This document shows positions 6,596 through 16,925 of a DNA stretch of 64,000 nt, one piece after another (the stretch's first letter is position 1; every line of letters begins with the position of its first letter). This DNA is from Kappaphycus alvarezii (taxonomy: Eukaryota; Rhodophyta; Florideophyceae; Gigartinales; Solieriaceae), in the NCBI GenBank assembly GCA_002205965.3, contig NADL03000084.1, positions 310,001 to 374,000 of the forward strand, read 5' to 3'. Below the pieces are notes generated by a model. The model made no database searches. It saw nothing but the letters and a program-made list of their open reading frames with translations, and was not told the DNA's origin. Made by a program: the position numbers and the translations under genes.

Positions 6596-9190
6596 CGCCC
6601 CTCGCTCAAGACGAACGTCCCATCGTCATCATTCTTCTTTCTGATTCTATTAATGTAATTTGCATTATTGTTAAAAACATGAGGCCTTTCAAACGAATAG
6701 GGATGCAGTTGATTACCTATAAATATTTCCAAAAAGTAAGGTGCGCGTTTGATAGTTCCAATCATCTTTTTGGCTTTTCCGTTTGACATAAGAGCGTAGT
6801 CGAGACATGTCTTCAGCTGAATCCCTTTCTCCTTCAAAACTCGAAGCAGTGAAGTTGCAGTAAAAGAAAGGGCGTTATCCGAGATTATCCTTTTTGGAAG
6901 ACCAAACGGTTCAATTATTTCTTTTCGATGAATCTCAGTACCACCTCAGCATTTGCCTCCTCGACTGCAACTGCTATTGGCCATCCAGTAAGATGTTCCA
7001 CCCCTATAAGGAGATATTTGTTTCCGGAAGAAGTTTCCTTGAACGGGCCCGCGAAGTCAATTGAGAAGGTTTCAAAGAGACCGGAAACTGGAAAACTTAG
7101 AGTTGTCTTATACTTCCGTATTGGAGTGAATTTTTGGCAGTTGTCGCAGCTTTTCACGAAGTTATAGACGTCCTTATGGATACCGGGCCACCAGAATCTC
7201 TCAGTTACGAATTTTTTGGTTGTTTCGAGATCCCAATGCCCTAGCTCATCATGGAAAGTCCTCAAGATCTTCATTCTTTCTTTAAAGGGGCCACTAGTCG
7301 GGGACCGGCTTTAGTGTGCCGGAAAAGTTTCCCATTCCACAATGTAAAAGCCTTTTGATTCCTGCGTACCCAATTTCGGTGTTCAAGATCAACCTTTCTC
7401 ATTTCTAGTCCATCGAGGAATGATCAGTCCGTGAATATTAGCTTCGTACTCGTTATCGTTCGGCAACTGCAACTCGGCGACTCCGACGATGTCCTCCGAA
7501 GCTTTTTCATTTGGAATCAGTGCGTCCCTCAAGCGGGATAGGTAATCGGCAGGCTGATTATTGCGTCCGGGTCTATACACAATTTCAAACCGATATTCTG
7601 CGAAAATGTCGAGCCATCGGGCCAAGCGGTGATGTACATCCTTCTTTTGGAATGCTGTTTTAAGTGCCTGGTGATCAGTTATCAAGACAAATTTCTCGAG
7701 TGATAAAAGGTATACGCGAAACTTTTTCAGCGCGAAGACGACAGCTAGCGCTTCTTTCTCGCAGACTGAGTATCTCTTTTCCGCGTCATTCAGAGTTCGG
7801 CTTGCGAATTGAACAGGGTGTAGTCTTCCGTTTTCATCTTTTTGGGACAAAACGGCACCCAAAGACCGTTCTGAGGCATCTGTCTCCACAACGAATGGTC
7901 TCTTGAAATCTGGGTACATGAGAACTGGGGGGACACATAGCTTATCTTTAAGCTCCTGAAATGCAGTTTCCATTTCCTTGTTCCAGTAAAATTTTCCGTT
8001 CTTCGTAGTGCTGGCATGTAACGGTGCTGCAGTCTTGGCGAAATCTTTGATAAATCTTCTGTAATATGAGGCCAGTCCTAAGAAGCTTCGGACCTCCGTC
8101 TTTGAAGCGGGCCTTGGTGCCAACTTTATTTTTTTCGTTTTCTCTGGATCCACTCTAATTCCCTCTTGGTCGACGATATGACCGAGTAATTGGATAGAAG
8201 TTTTCGCAAAGAAGCATTTGCTCAACTTAATTTTCAAGCTATACTCCGATATCCTCTCCACAACTGTCTTGACGTGCGAGATGTGCTGATCCAATGTTTC
8301 TGAGAATATGACGACATCATCGATATAGACTCTTGCGAATGGAAGTCCTTTCAAAACCTCGTTCATCATTCTTTGGAATGTAGCTGGTGCATTCATGAGA
8401 CCAAAAGGCATCACTTCGAACCTGAACGTACCGGCTTTGCTGGTAAAGGTTGTTTTTTCCTTACATTTTTCATCCAATGGAATCTGCCAATAGCCAGTGT
8501 AAAGGTCAATTGAGGTGAAATATCTCCCGTCCTTCAGGTCCTCGAGGATCTCCTCCATGTTCGGAATCGGAAATCGATCGGGTATCATTCTCTGGTTCAG
8601 TTGTCGGTAATCGACGCAAAAACGCAGCTTTCCATCCTTCTTTGGTGCGACCACAACTGGAAACGACCATGGGGATGAAACTGGTCGAATAATATCATTT
8701 TTCAGCATACTTGTAACATTTTCTGAGATAAATTGGTCATATTTTGGCGGTTGACGTCTAGGCTTGTGGTAAATCGGTTGAGTGTCGGTAAGTTCGAACG
8801 AGTGAGTAACCGGTACACTTGCTTGTCTCAAATCTGAAACGCTCCATGCAATTACTTCGGAAGATGTTAACATGTCGGATATTTTCAGTGAGGCGGGGGC
8901 GGGAAGGTGCTGCACTTTTCCTTGGATTTCTGCCATTTGGCGCCCTTTTTCTTCTTGATCCTCAACCTCAATATTTTGAAGGACCTCTTCCGTCGTGCTC
9001 ACATCTTCATATATGGATTCGCCGTATTCTTATTTTCTTTGCAAAGGTAATCTTCTTTCATGCTCCGAATTCTGTCCTTTGATTCGATATCATCGCAAAA
9101 AGAAACACATTCGGGTTTCAAACTTATCCTAGAATCCCAGTCGTCATCTGTTTCAAACCCGGAATCATAATCGTCCCATGCCATGTTCAT
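6596..9190 (-). pseudogene. pol: E1b pol pseudogene (RT, RNase H, part of integrase)
   Basis: Pol starts at ATG 9190 (TAATG overlap, as in the other copies) and breaks after 63 codons by a 1-nt deletion. The main RT-RNase H frame is 9002-7389, with YIDDVVIF, TDASERS and ITDHQ motifs. A 2-nt deletion then ends it. The integrase start is at 7274-6915 and keeps the complete HHCC zinc-binding region (HDELGHWD ... CDNC), which is broken in E2 and E3. A further 1-nt deletion ends that frame. The last piece, 6837 leftwards, joins the region just before the integrase catalytic Glu directly to the final 30-odd residues of the duplicated extension. Confidence 0.92.
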
Positions 9191-11065
9191 TAACCCCGAG
9201 GGTACCCTTTTCCACTTCCGAAAGTGTTAGTTGGTTCCGAATCTTCGCTGTCATAGCTAGAAGTGAAATCTTCACTGTCCGTTTCTTTTAAATCTTCAGG
9301 ATGCGTGCTTTTGTCGAAATCCAGGGGCATCTTCACGGTTCTGCCGTCAATATTAACTGAAACCATTTGGTTGCCCAAGTCAATGCATGTCCTAGTCTTT
9401 CCATTGTGGGGCAGCCAATGATTGCATCGAAAGGGAGATCCGGCATGACAAGAAAGTCTACATCAACTTTAGAGTCCCCAAAGAACACGGAAACCTTGTC
9501 AACAGTGCCCATGCATTTTGAGACGGTTCCATCCGCTACAGTTATTTTTCGAGTCGTTGGAGTAATTTCGAGACCTAGATCTGTCACCAAGTTTCTGAAA
9601 TGAGGTTTGGAACAGCACCCGAATCGAAGAGAGCTTGGGTTTTCATACCCAATACTTTGACTGGTACCAGCTTAAGACGTCTTGGTGCTGTCGAGGCCGA
9701 TTGAAGAAACAGTTTCTTACCCTTAGCGGACTTATTAGACCTGATAATTTTTTTGAGTTCTTTTCTCGCATCCTCTGCGTCGCCCCTCAAAAGTTGACCA
9801 AACGTTATCCCAGTTGGGGCCGATGCAAGCTCAGCCACCAAATTGTACCTCTTCACATACTCTAGTACGTCCTTAGAGATACTCTTAACTTTCTTACTCT
9901 TTTTCGTCTTCTTGGCCGGAGTGACTCCCACTCCTGGAACAACTTGATCAGACCTCTTGGTTCGAGGAGGTACAGGTGCTGGGATATGCTCCAGCATTCC
10001 ATACTCTAGCCTAGGTTTCTTCGATAAAATGTTCCCTTCCCCATCCCTTTTTGTCACATTGACTTGACTAATCTCTTCAGCGATGGATACGTTACCGGCA
10101 TCCGTCAACCTTTGATCCCTTCTATTTTGTAAGATTTTCACCTCTGGTCCTGACTCACTCCTCGCTTCCGATAAATTTGCTCTTCTGTTGTCTTTAGACC
10201 AGCAGTTACTTTCATGATGCCCATATCGACCGCACTTTGCACAACGAGTGTTTCTATGTGGATTATCAGGACACCTGTTTGCAAAGTGTCCAGGCTTGTG
10301 ACAGTAAGAACAGACTTCTGCGGCCTTAGGGGCCCCAGACTGGTTCTTCTTAATGGTAAGAGTAAGGCTTTCCAACTGCGAGGTTATCATGTCAAGTCGA
10401 TTATCGAATCGGGTTTCCAACCTTTCTTCCAAGTTTTTGACATCGCTCCTGACAGATTCTAATGCCGCTGCACTAGTAGCCGGCCTTTGATAATTCTTTT
10501 CAGGATGTACGATAGACATCGATGTGCGGGTTTCCCTCGGTACCTCACTCAGTGACTGAAACGTCTCCGAATTTTTGACAAATTCTACTATGGTACCCTT
10601 CAGTTCATCAAAAGTGTGAGGGCCCTTGATGAGGAGGAAATCGGAGAGCCGCTTATCCCCCATAGCCGCCTTACGCAGCATTCCGTACTTGGCTTGGGCG
10701 TTGAACCCAGCCTTTTCATAAAGATCACACAAGTACACCAATGAGCTTAACAAATCGTCGAAGTTGAGCCGGGCCTCTATGGCGGTACGAATCATCTCAT
10801 CTGGTTCTACCTCCTTAGCATACTCTTTCACAAGCCACTCACATACCTCACCGAAGTTACGCCCATTCCCGTTAAGAGACCACCCGTCGATAAACTTGGA
10901 CTTATATTTGTGCTTTGCGTCACCATGAAGATAGGCGAAGATACTTGCGGCCTTCTCTTCATCGCCCTTCTCTCGCATCACAACGTTGACATATGTGTAA
11001 AGAAACTCCTCAACGTCTTCAGTCTTAGCCCCTGTGAACGTTATACGAGCAGCATTGAGATAGAT
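9190..11065 (-). pseudogene. gag-pro: E1b gag-pro pseudogene, start codon lost
   Basis: Collinear with the 577-aa product of E1a. The initiating ATG is changed to ATC at 11063-11065, and no other in-frame ATG follows for about 30 codons. Both zinc knuckles are intact. A 1-nt deletion at about 9590 breaks the frame just after FDSGAVPNLIS, within the protease. The -1 frame protease end (9378-9190) is still present. Confidence 0.9.
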
Positions 11066-11131
11066 GATTACCGAAAAGAAATCCCCCGAAGTGTTCCTTA
11101 CTACTGCTCAACTCGAATACCTCGGGTGCAA

Positions 11132-11151
11132 CCCCCTCCACAAGAGTACCA
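11132..11151 (-). promoter_or_regulatory. E1b primer binding site
   Basis: Same TGGTACTCTTGTGGAGG as E1a, two bases from the LTR end. Confidence 0.6.
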
Positions 11152-11153
11152 AA

Positions 11154-11767
11154 TGATAGGGGTAAATCGGCGGGGGAAGAGATCCTCAGAACCAATTACC
11201 CTGAGAGGAGGTGTTGCGAGCGACAAAAGTGCTGCCGTGGTATTGTTGAACGAACAAAAGGGAGTGTATATAGAAGAGAGTTGAGGCTACAAGCAAGTAT
11301 AAAAGGGGCAGGGTCTACCACTGACGCTCTGCGACCAGCGTAAGAAAAAGTTTCTTGGGTCTGAAGTTGACTCTCAACTTCCTACTACTCGGGACTTGGC
11401 TTGAAGTTGTCCTGCCAACTTCCTTTATGCTTTGTGTTTGACTTAATTTGTTGAGCGCCCCGCTTGGGTATGCTGGCTCCCAAGTAGTCCTACCATTTCA
11501 TGCAAACAGCCCCTTATATAGAGTTTTCAACCCTCACTATCTGTAGCATCTATACAGTACCTATGTGCCAAATCTGCACCGCCAGTACAGTGCAAGGCAT
11601 CCTCTAAAATAATTAAAAATATAATTGTAAGTACGGTGCCACTCCAGCACAGCATGCCAACTCGGCCAGCACAGTGCACTCGGCCAGCGCAGCATGCCAA
11701 CTCAGCCAGCGCAGCCAACTCAGCCAGCGCAGCATGCCAAGGAATATCTACAATTTTCATTATATCA
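11154..11767 (-). repeat. E1b 5' LTR, 614 bp
   Basis: Pairs with 5970-6595 at about 95 percent or better by eye, with small indels: one GC-array segment is arranged differently (about 11636-11742) and a few bases are lost in the R-U5 block. TATA box at 11513-11520 on the minus strand. Ends ATATCA at 11767, followed by CCTCA. Confidence 0.92.
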
Positions 11768-12609
11768 CCTCACACACAACATCTCCATCATGGTATCTCA
11801 CAGAGTGTATGTTCGTGTCTGCCGACCGGGACTGACCAAGGGTCGTATTCAATTTCGTCACCCACCATGCGTCCTCCCAGAAGCAGTACGTTTTAGATAG
11901 ACCCACCACATAATTCCTTTCTACAGCCCTCCTGAATTCCTCAGAAGAGCTAACAAGAGGTTCCGATCCAACCCCCAGCGCAATCAAGTCAGGCTTTCCA
12001 ATATTGGCGATAATCTTCTCACTTGTTACGGAACTGCCACCCGCAAATCTTAAAACCAGCTGCGATTCGCCCTCACGAACCCGGTGAATCCCAACCACTT
12101 TGGAGTCGTAGTAAACTTTCACCCCACTTGCCACCAACTGATTCAACATAGTCTCCAAAATGCGTCTCATTCCCACCCTACGCGGCACTCCATCTTTATC
12201 CTCTACTGGTGTCACCGCAGCGCGAGGCTCTCCAATCAAAGTGTCTCTGGCAAGAGCCTCAATACGTACAAAAATACTCCCGAGCTGCAGCACACTAATC
12301 CTTGTGTAAAATTGCCCGGCAATAGATGCCGACGAGTCAAAGAACAGAGCCAGTTCCTCCTGCTTCAACCCTTCCCGGACAGCCATCTGTAACAGACTCA
12401 GGTCCGAATACGGCACTCCACGATACATTCCCTTCCTCAAATCTGCAATAATTTCATCTGCAATTCGCATAGCCTTGGCATAGTTTGTCGCAGTCGTCAG
12501 ATCCTCCCAGCGTTGCGCTATTTCTTGAACAACTGCAGACGGTCCCACTAGAAGCTGGAAGGGATCCCTTGGAGCGTCAAGCGGTTTGCGAGGGCCCCAC
12601 CGAAAACGC
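11768..12609 (-). pseudogene. Amine oxidase gene, exon 2, truncated by E1b
   Basis: Middle part of the flavin amine oxidase-like protein, about 280 codons. The acceptor proposed is CCCAG|G at 12611-12610: it is the AG whose phase (one base) completes the two-base remainder left by exon 1. A stronger-looking pyrimidine-rich acceptor about 35 bases upstream would break the frame. Features include a long helical substrate-domain region and a second Rossmann-side segment with IIANIGKP. The frame is open to the E1b insertion and then reads into the LTR and stops after a few codons. Confidence 0.8.
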
Positions 12610-12979
12610 CTGGGGATCCGAAACGGGGATGCGTTTCCTAAAGGTAGATAAGAAAGTATCGGCGTTTGATCCATCGGCAGTTAGGCCGAAAATAACTCCG
12701 CGAGCGCCTACAATTGGGCGCACAGTTGAGCCACATTCTGCCTCTCCAGTTTGAAGAGGATCGGTGTAGCAGAGGGTTTTAATACCTAGAAAATTACCGT
12801 AAGGAGGCGCATGTGACGATGGGCGACACGATCAAATCTGAGAGTAGATTCATGACGTATTCAAGGTTGAAGGTTAGAAAGATAGGTCTTTAGAGAGATT
12901 TTTTCAGGGGGTCCATCAATACAGCGGGTAGCAAAATGATGTCTTTTGTGGTAGATTAATCAATTGTCTGAGAGCTTAC
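12610..12979 (-). other. Intron of the amine oxidase gene, 370 bp
   Basis: Donor ACAG|GTAAGC at 12979-12974 is a near-perfect consensus. The acceptor AG at 12611-12610 is chosen by phase. The frame is interrupted in between (TAA codons), so splicing is required. Confidence 0.65.
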
Positions 12980-13236
12980 CTGTAAGCGCCAAGGTCGACT
13001 GTGAAGTCTCGAAAGGAAGGGAGGACATCAGTGACTGTTAGAATGCGGCCTCCAGGGCGGGACTTTGCTTCGAAAATGCACACTTGATCGGGTGGGATAG
13101 TTGAAGTGTCAACAGTTAGTCGCCAGGCGGAGTAAATGCCACCAATACCTGCTCCAATGATGGACAGATGGCAGGAAGCAGGAAGGGAGGCGGAAAGAGC
13201 AGAGGAAAGGAAAAAAAGTAGCAGAAGCGTATGCAT
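12980..13236 (-). CDS. Amine oxidase-like flavoprotein, exon 1
   Basis: N-terminal exon, 85 codons plus two bases. Residues 1-20 form a signal peptide (Leu-rich core, Ala-Ser-Ala region), so the product should enter the secretory pathway. Next come the FAD dinucleotide-binding motif GAGIGG at 28-33, an acidic residue at 56 for the ribose, RPGGR at 60-64 and DLGAYR at 81-86; this order is diagnostic of the flavin amine oxidase/L-amino-acid oxidase family. With exon 2 and the 3' part the protein would be about 553 aa, normal for the family. Substrate (polyamine, monoamine or amino acid) cannot be told from sequence. Spliced to exon 2, but the gene is disrupted further on by E1b. Confidence 0.82.
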
Positions 13237-13996
13237 AATTGCGTCGAGGATGAATAACAGATAGCATCAAGAAATAGCGGTAGGAAGGTAGGGATAGTGT
13301 AATGTGGACACGGAAGCTGTGGATATAGAACGGTAGGTTTTGTAGTTGAGTTTGTCGAACTTTCACGGGGAACCATTTCTGATTCCTCCGCTTGAGGGGC
13401 GGAGATATTCAGTGGACCACTGGTGAGCGTTTCTCCGACTAGAAACGACATAAGACATCTACCGCAAATTGTGTAATGTCAATACTGAAGCGTCAAAGGC
13501 AAGTAAGGGGGAAAAGTCTGGGTACTTCGTTGCCTAGTGATACTAGAGGCTTTTTCCGGAAGTGAGATTTTCAAGGTTGTGAGTGGGTAGCATTAGATAA
13601 TTGTTGACGGGAGGAAACTGATCTACATGAGATATTGCTCAAGTCAGAAAAAGCATTTGCACGGAAGAACCAGCAGGCCGAAAGTCCGACAAGTAACGTC
13701 TCAGTTTTCTGGAAAATAGACCCTCTCTAACAAAATCTACCAGGTCAATTTGAGCAGCGTGGTCAATTAGAGCATCACATTAATTGGTTTGATGAAGCCC
13801 ATCTAGTTTCGATGTACAAGAAAGAGATACTCTTTCGAGAAGCAATAGCCGGATTAGGCACACCCGAAGTCAACTTCGTTTATTACCAGAGTAAGAGCTA
13901 TCGTTACGAATATATGTTCGTAATACTATCAGCGACACTTTGAAATTGCGTTCATGAAATACCACTTGATTGAGGAAGAGAGACAGCGAGGCCCTT
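13237..13996. other. Upstream region of the amine oxidase gene
   Basis: No gene seen. Should contain the promoter of the minus-strand gene that starts at 13236; no clear TATA box was recognised. The remainder is unremarkable single-copy-looking DNA. Confidence 0.5.
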
Positions 13997-14330
13997 TTTT
14001 GGTTGGCACTGTCGCCTTACAGTACAGTACAGCAAGTGCTTTCCAAGCCGTCTTCACAGCCCAACTGCAGTCCCTGCTGCATTCGCTCGGGCATTGTATT
14101 GAGTGGTGGTGCCCTTCCTTGTTCTCCCTCTACTTTCCCAATAGGATTATTACATTGAAAAGCTAAGCACCGTAGATGATACCGTCCGTTGCTTCCCGCC
14201 AAAGTCCACTGCGTTGGCACTTCCCGATTAAATCCAGACGATAATCTTGCCTTCATCTCCCTCGCGTCCCCATTGAAACTGTTGCTCGTAAAGCAGTTCA
14301 TAACGCTGCGTAAGAACCGGGTTCTACAGA
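13997..14330 (+). repeat. Dispersed repeat R340, copy 1
   Basis: Similar over its whole length to 20362-20706, in the same orientation. Shared landmarks: TTACAGTA, GTACTTTCCAAG-like, CTGCTGC, and GCAGTTCATAAC.CTGCGTAAGAA near the end. Identity about 70 percent by eye. Short frames in it do not agree between copies, so no protein is claimed. Confidence 0.7.
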
Positions 14331-14654
14331 AATCCGGATTCTGAGCTCTTCTTCCTACACACCTCAAGCACCGATACTACTTTCGCCTTTTGTGTTTTTG
14401 AACAAGTGCGTCCACTGCCATGGCACCGAATACTTGCACCGTCTAGACTGTTTTCGTTGGACCACATTCCTGAAAGATACATCGACGAATGTATTGGATC
14501 AAAAGCCCAAATGACCGACATGTGCATAATTATGCATGTATGGATGGCATATATATTGGGATGCGATCTGGAGTCAGTCTTCAGGTAGTCCAACACGTGA
14601 AGGAATTCCCTACCATGACCACTGCAAAAGTTTCGGGAATTTCCCCTTCACAGC
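14331..14654. other. Non-coding spacer
   Basis: No gene or repeat recognised between the R340 copy and the solo LTR-like unit. Confidence 0.4.
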
Positions 14655-15840
14655 CGATAGGGAAAAATCATCGGGATAAGAGATACTCTGAACCGATTAC
14701 ACCAAGGAGGTGTTGCAAGCGACAAAAGTGATACCGTGGCATAGTTGAACGAACAGGAAGAGGTGCGTAAGGACAGCAGTTGAGAGGGCTACAGGCCGGT
14801 ATAGAAGGAGCAGGGTCTACCACTTATGCTCTGTGATCGGCGAAAGAAAAACGGTTCTCGGGCCTGAAGTTGACTCTCAACTTCCTTACTACTTGAGACT
14901 TGACTTGAAGTTGTCTGCAAAATTGCTTGACCTCCACAAGAGGAAGCAGTTTACACAGCTAATACAGAAAAATTGGCCAACCATAAAGTCGCAAACAAAC
15001 ATACGAAGTACTTTAAAATGCATCAAATGGAATCGTGTGAACGAGAAAGACTAATAGCAGATACCATCAGGATAACTATCTAAATTTGCTTTCCAGAATC
15101 TTAGAGCCAAAAAATTCCTTCAAATATACATACCCCCAATACAGTCCCCACAAATCCCGTCAAACGGCCCAGAATAATAGATAGCCCACACGGAAATATC
15201 CAACTCCTCCAATCCCTCCTCATAATCTTCAACCTCCTCTTCATCCCCGTCAGAGGAATCAAAAATAACAGTTCCTACCTCACTCTCTCCTCCGTCCTCC
15301 ACAGCCACTCCTCCACTGTTGTACACTAATGGCTCCCACGGGTCCACCCAGTCTTCTTCACTTTCCGGTCTTTCCCCCTCATCCCCAGCCTCCTCCTCTT
15401 CTTCCTCCTCTTCTTCCTCCTCTTCTTCCTCCTCTTTTGCCTCCTATGCATCCTCCAGTGCCGGCGGATCCACTTCCAAACGCGTTCCTGGTCCATTCTT
15501 CTACAATAATCATCATAGTCAGTTGGGCCATTTTCCATCAAGGCCAGGGCGTTGAGGGAGCAGCGCTCTCTGGATGACTTAGAGATGGTGAGGGACGGGC
15601 GGAGTTTGGTAATGTTGAGGGCGAAAGGGGGGTGAGCCGATGGAGTGGTTGATGGCGGGAGTTTTGATTCAACGACGTTGATGCCGAAATTTAAATAGGG
15701 GGATGTATTTGAAAAGTTTAACTGACTTGGACGAAATAAAAAATACGAGACAATGCAGCAGTTTTGAGTTTGACCACGTTCAAGACAATAGTAAAAAATC
15801 TGCTTGATAAAATATAGGAACTGAATTTGAAGGACGAAGC
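14655..15840 (-). mobile_element. Diverged solo LTR-like unit carrying an acidic ORF (copy B)
   Basis: From GATAGGGAAAAATCATCGGG at 14655 it follows the R-U5 block of the gypsy LTRs (ACCAAGGAGGTGTTGC, GGGTCTACCAC, GAAGTTGACTCTCAACTTCC) and then the proximal U3 (AATCGTGTGAACGAGA, closest to E2). Beyond 15080 it carries the acidic ORF like E1a, then the TATTTAAA box, and homology with E1a to about 15835. No gag or pol adjoins, so this looks like a solo LTR. Target duplications could not be found with certainty. Confidence 0.65.
15085..15632 (-). pseudogene. Acidic ORF family, decayed copy B
   Basis: Same order as the 199-aa protein at 3740-4339: LRPSLTIS, then GPTDYDDYCRRM, then an acidic run, then DPWEPLVY and finally GICGDC. 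The blocks lie in different frames: the run reads as Lys/Arg in the first frame and as Glu in the next, and the last block (EFFGS-like) is shifted again. The start ATG corresponds to ATT. Protein-level similarity across frame breaks shows descent from a coding sequence. Confidence 0.6.
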
Positions 15841-16080
15841 GGATCACGAGTCGAAAAAAAATGGAGTTTTACCGTGAATATAGATTCGTAGGGGAAAAGA
15901 CGTTTCAGGATTTTATTCCTAAAAGAAACAGATGAGAAGAGTTTTTTCGAATAATCAGAGGTCAGGGATGAAGAAGACAGAAGTTTGTGGAGAGGATAGC
16001 TTTCCTACAGAAAGAAACATTTTCATGACAACAACAGATTCGTATTAATACAAACAACTTGGCCTTCCCGTCTGCAAATC
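15841..16080. other. Spacer, start of AT-rich DNA
   Basis: Nothing recognised. Base composition falls sharply from here rightwards. Confidence 0.4.
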
Positions 16081-16925
16081 CTAAATCTCCTTCTCCAACT
16101 CAGGAGGATCCGATGAAAACATCCGAGATTTTTCTGGCAAGACCATGTTTATCATCGATTTGTTCACGGATAACGGGTTCAGCGGGGATATAGAGCCGGA
16201 TATCACGACGTTTTGAAGCTCTAAGAAACCTTTGCTGTGAAAAATAGTTTCACGGACAAGCAGAACGCCGACAATCTTCTCCACGTCTTTGATGGCCCCG
16301 TTTGTAAGTTTTATTTCAATAACTGCAGTTGAACATGACCTAAAACTCAAAATATAAGTATATGTCCAATCAATACAATAGTAATTCCAGAAAACTCCGC
16401 ACCAAGTAACTTTGGAAACTTCTCGTCTTCGTTTATGGATCGAAAGGGAAAAAGGATGTCTCTGGAGGACTTAGAAGAATGGATGATATTACAAATGAGC
16501 TCTTTCTGCATTTTTCTGAGTCATGTAATGATGATGCTCACAAAATTTACTACCTCGAAAAGGCTGTAACTGCTTAAATATTCATGGACTGGTCCGATTA
16601 TTTTCTCAAGAGCGTAATCACTCTTGGTCTTACGTTTAATAATTTCGTCACCTCCCTTCACGGATCCCTCCAACGGCAACGTCAAATTCTGATATTTACT
16701 CGTGAAATAGATATGAGAATTCGCCTTCATTTCACATAATTCTTTGCTGCGCAAGCTGAGGTTGAGACAAATAATTTGCGATATGACCGCAATTTACACT
16801 ACATATGGAGGCTAAATACAACGCAGAATCAGTCTTACTCTAGCCCACGGCTCCGTATCCATATCCGTAATGAAAATCGCAACCGCGGAATAAAATAATT
16901 CAACTTTGAGCATCCTTACTGGGAT
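16081..16925 (-). pseudogene. Possible exon relics of an unrecognised gene
   Basis: Three short frames lie one after the other on the minus strand: about 16925-16845 (starts MLKVELFY), 16754-16530 and 16350-16081 (89 codons, ends in a stop). Splice-like sites stand near their edges: GTAAGA after the first, TCAACCTCAG before the second, and GAGTTTTAG before the third. The phases do not match in a simple way, so the set is either a broken gene or chance. Residues are not low-complexity (for example EIKLTNGAIKDVEKIVGVLL). No family recognised. Confidence 0.25.

Larger units (their letters stand above)
5970..11767 (-). mobile_element. Ty3/gypsy LTR retrotransposon E1b, complete but defective
   Basis: 5798-bp element on the minus strand with LTRs at 5970-6595 (3') and 11154-11767 (5') and target duplication CCTCA. 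Lesions against E1a/E2: gag ATG changed to ATC (11063-11065); 1-nt deletion in the protease (about 9590); 1-nt deletion near 9015 just after the pol start; 2-nt deletion near 7416 before integrase; 1-nt deletion near 6925; and a large deletion joining mid-integrase to the end of the C-terminal extension near 6735. Its U3 is unlike that of E2/E3. It sits inside the coding sequence of the amine oxidase gene. Confidence 0.95.

Noticed and set aside
12610..12660. Alternative acceptor CTACCTTTAG for amine oxidase exon 2
   Set aside because: Better pyrimidine tract, but it would put exon 2 out of frame with exon 1.
13109..13451. Two minus-strand frames of 85-111 codons around the amine oxidase start
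   Set aside because: They overlap exon 1 in other frames; exon 1 has the FAD motif and signal peptide.
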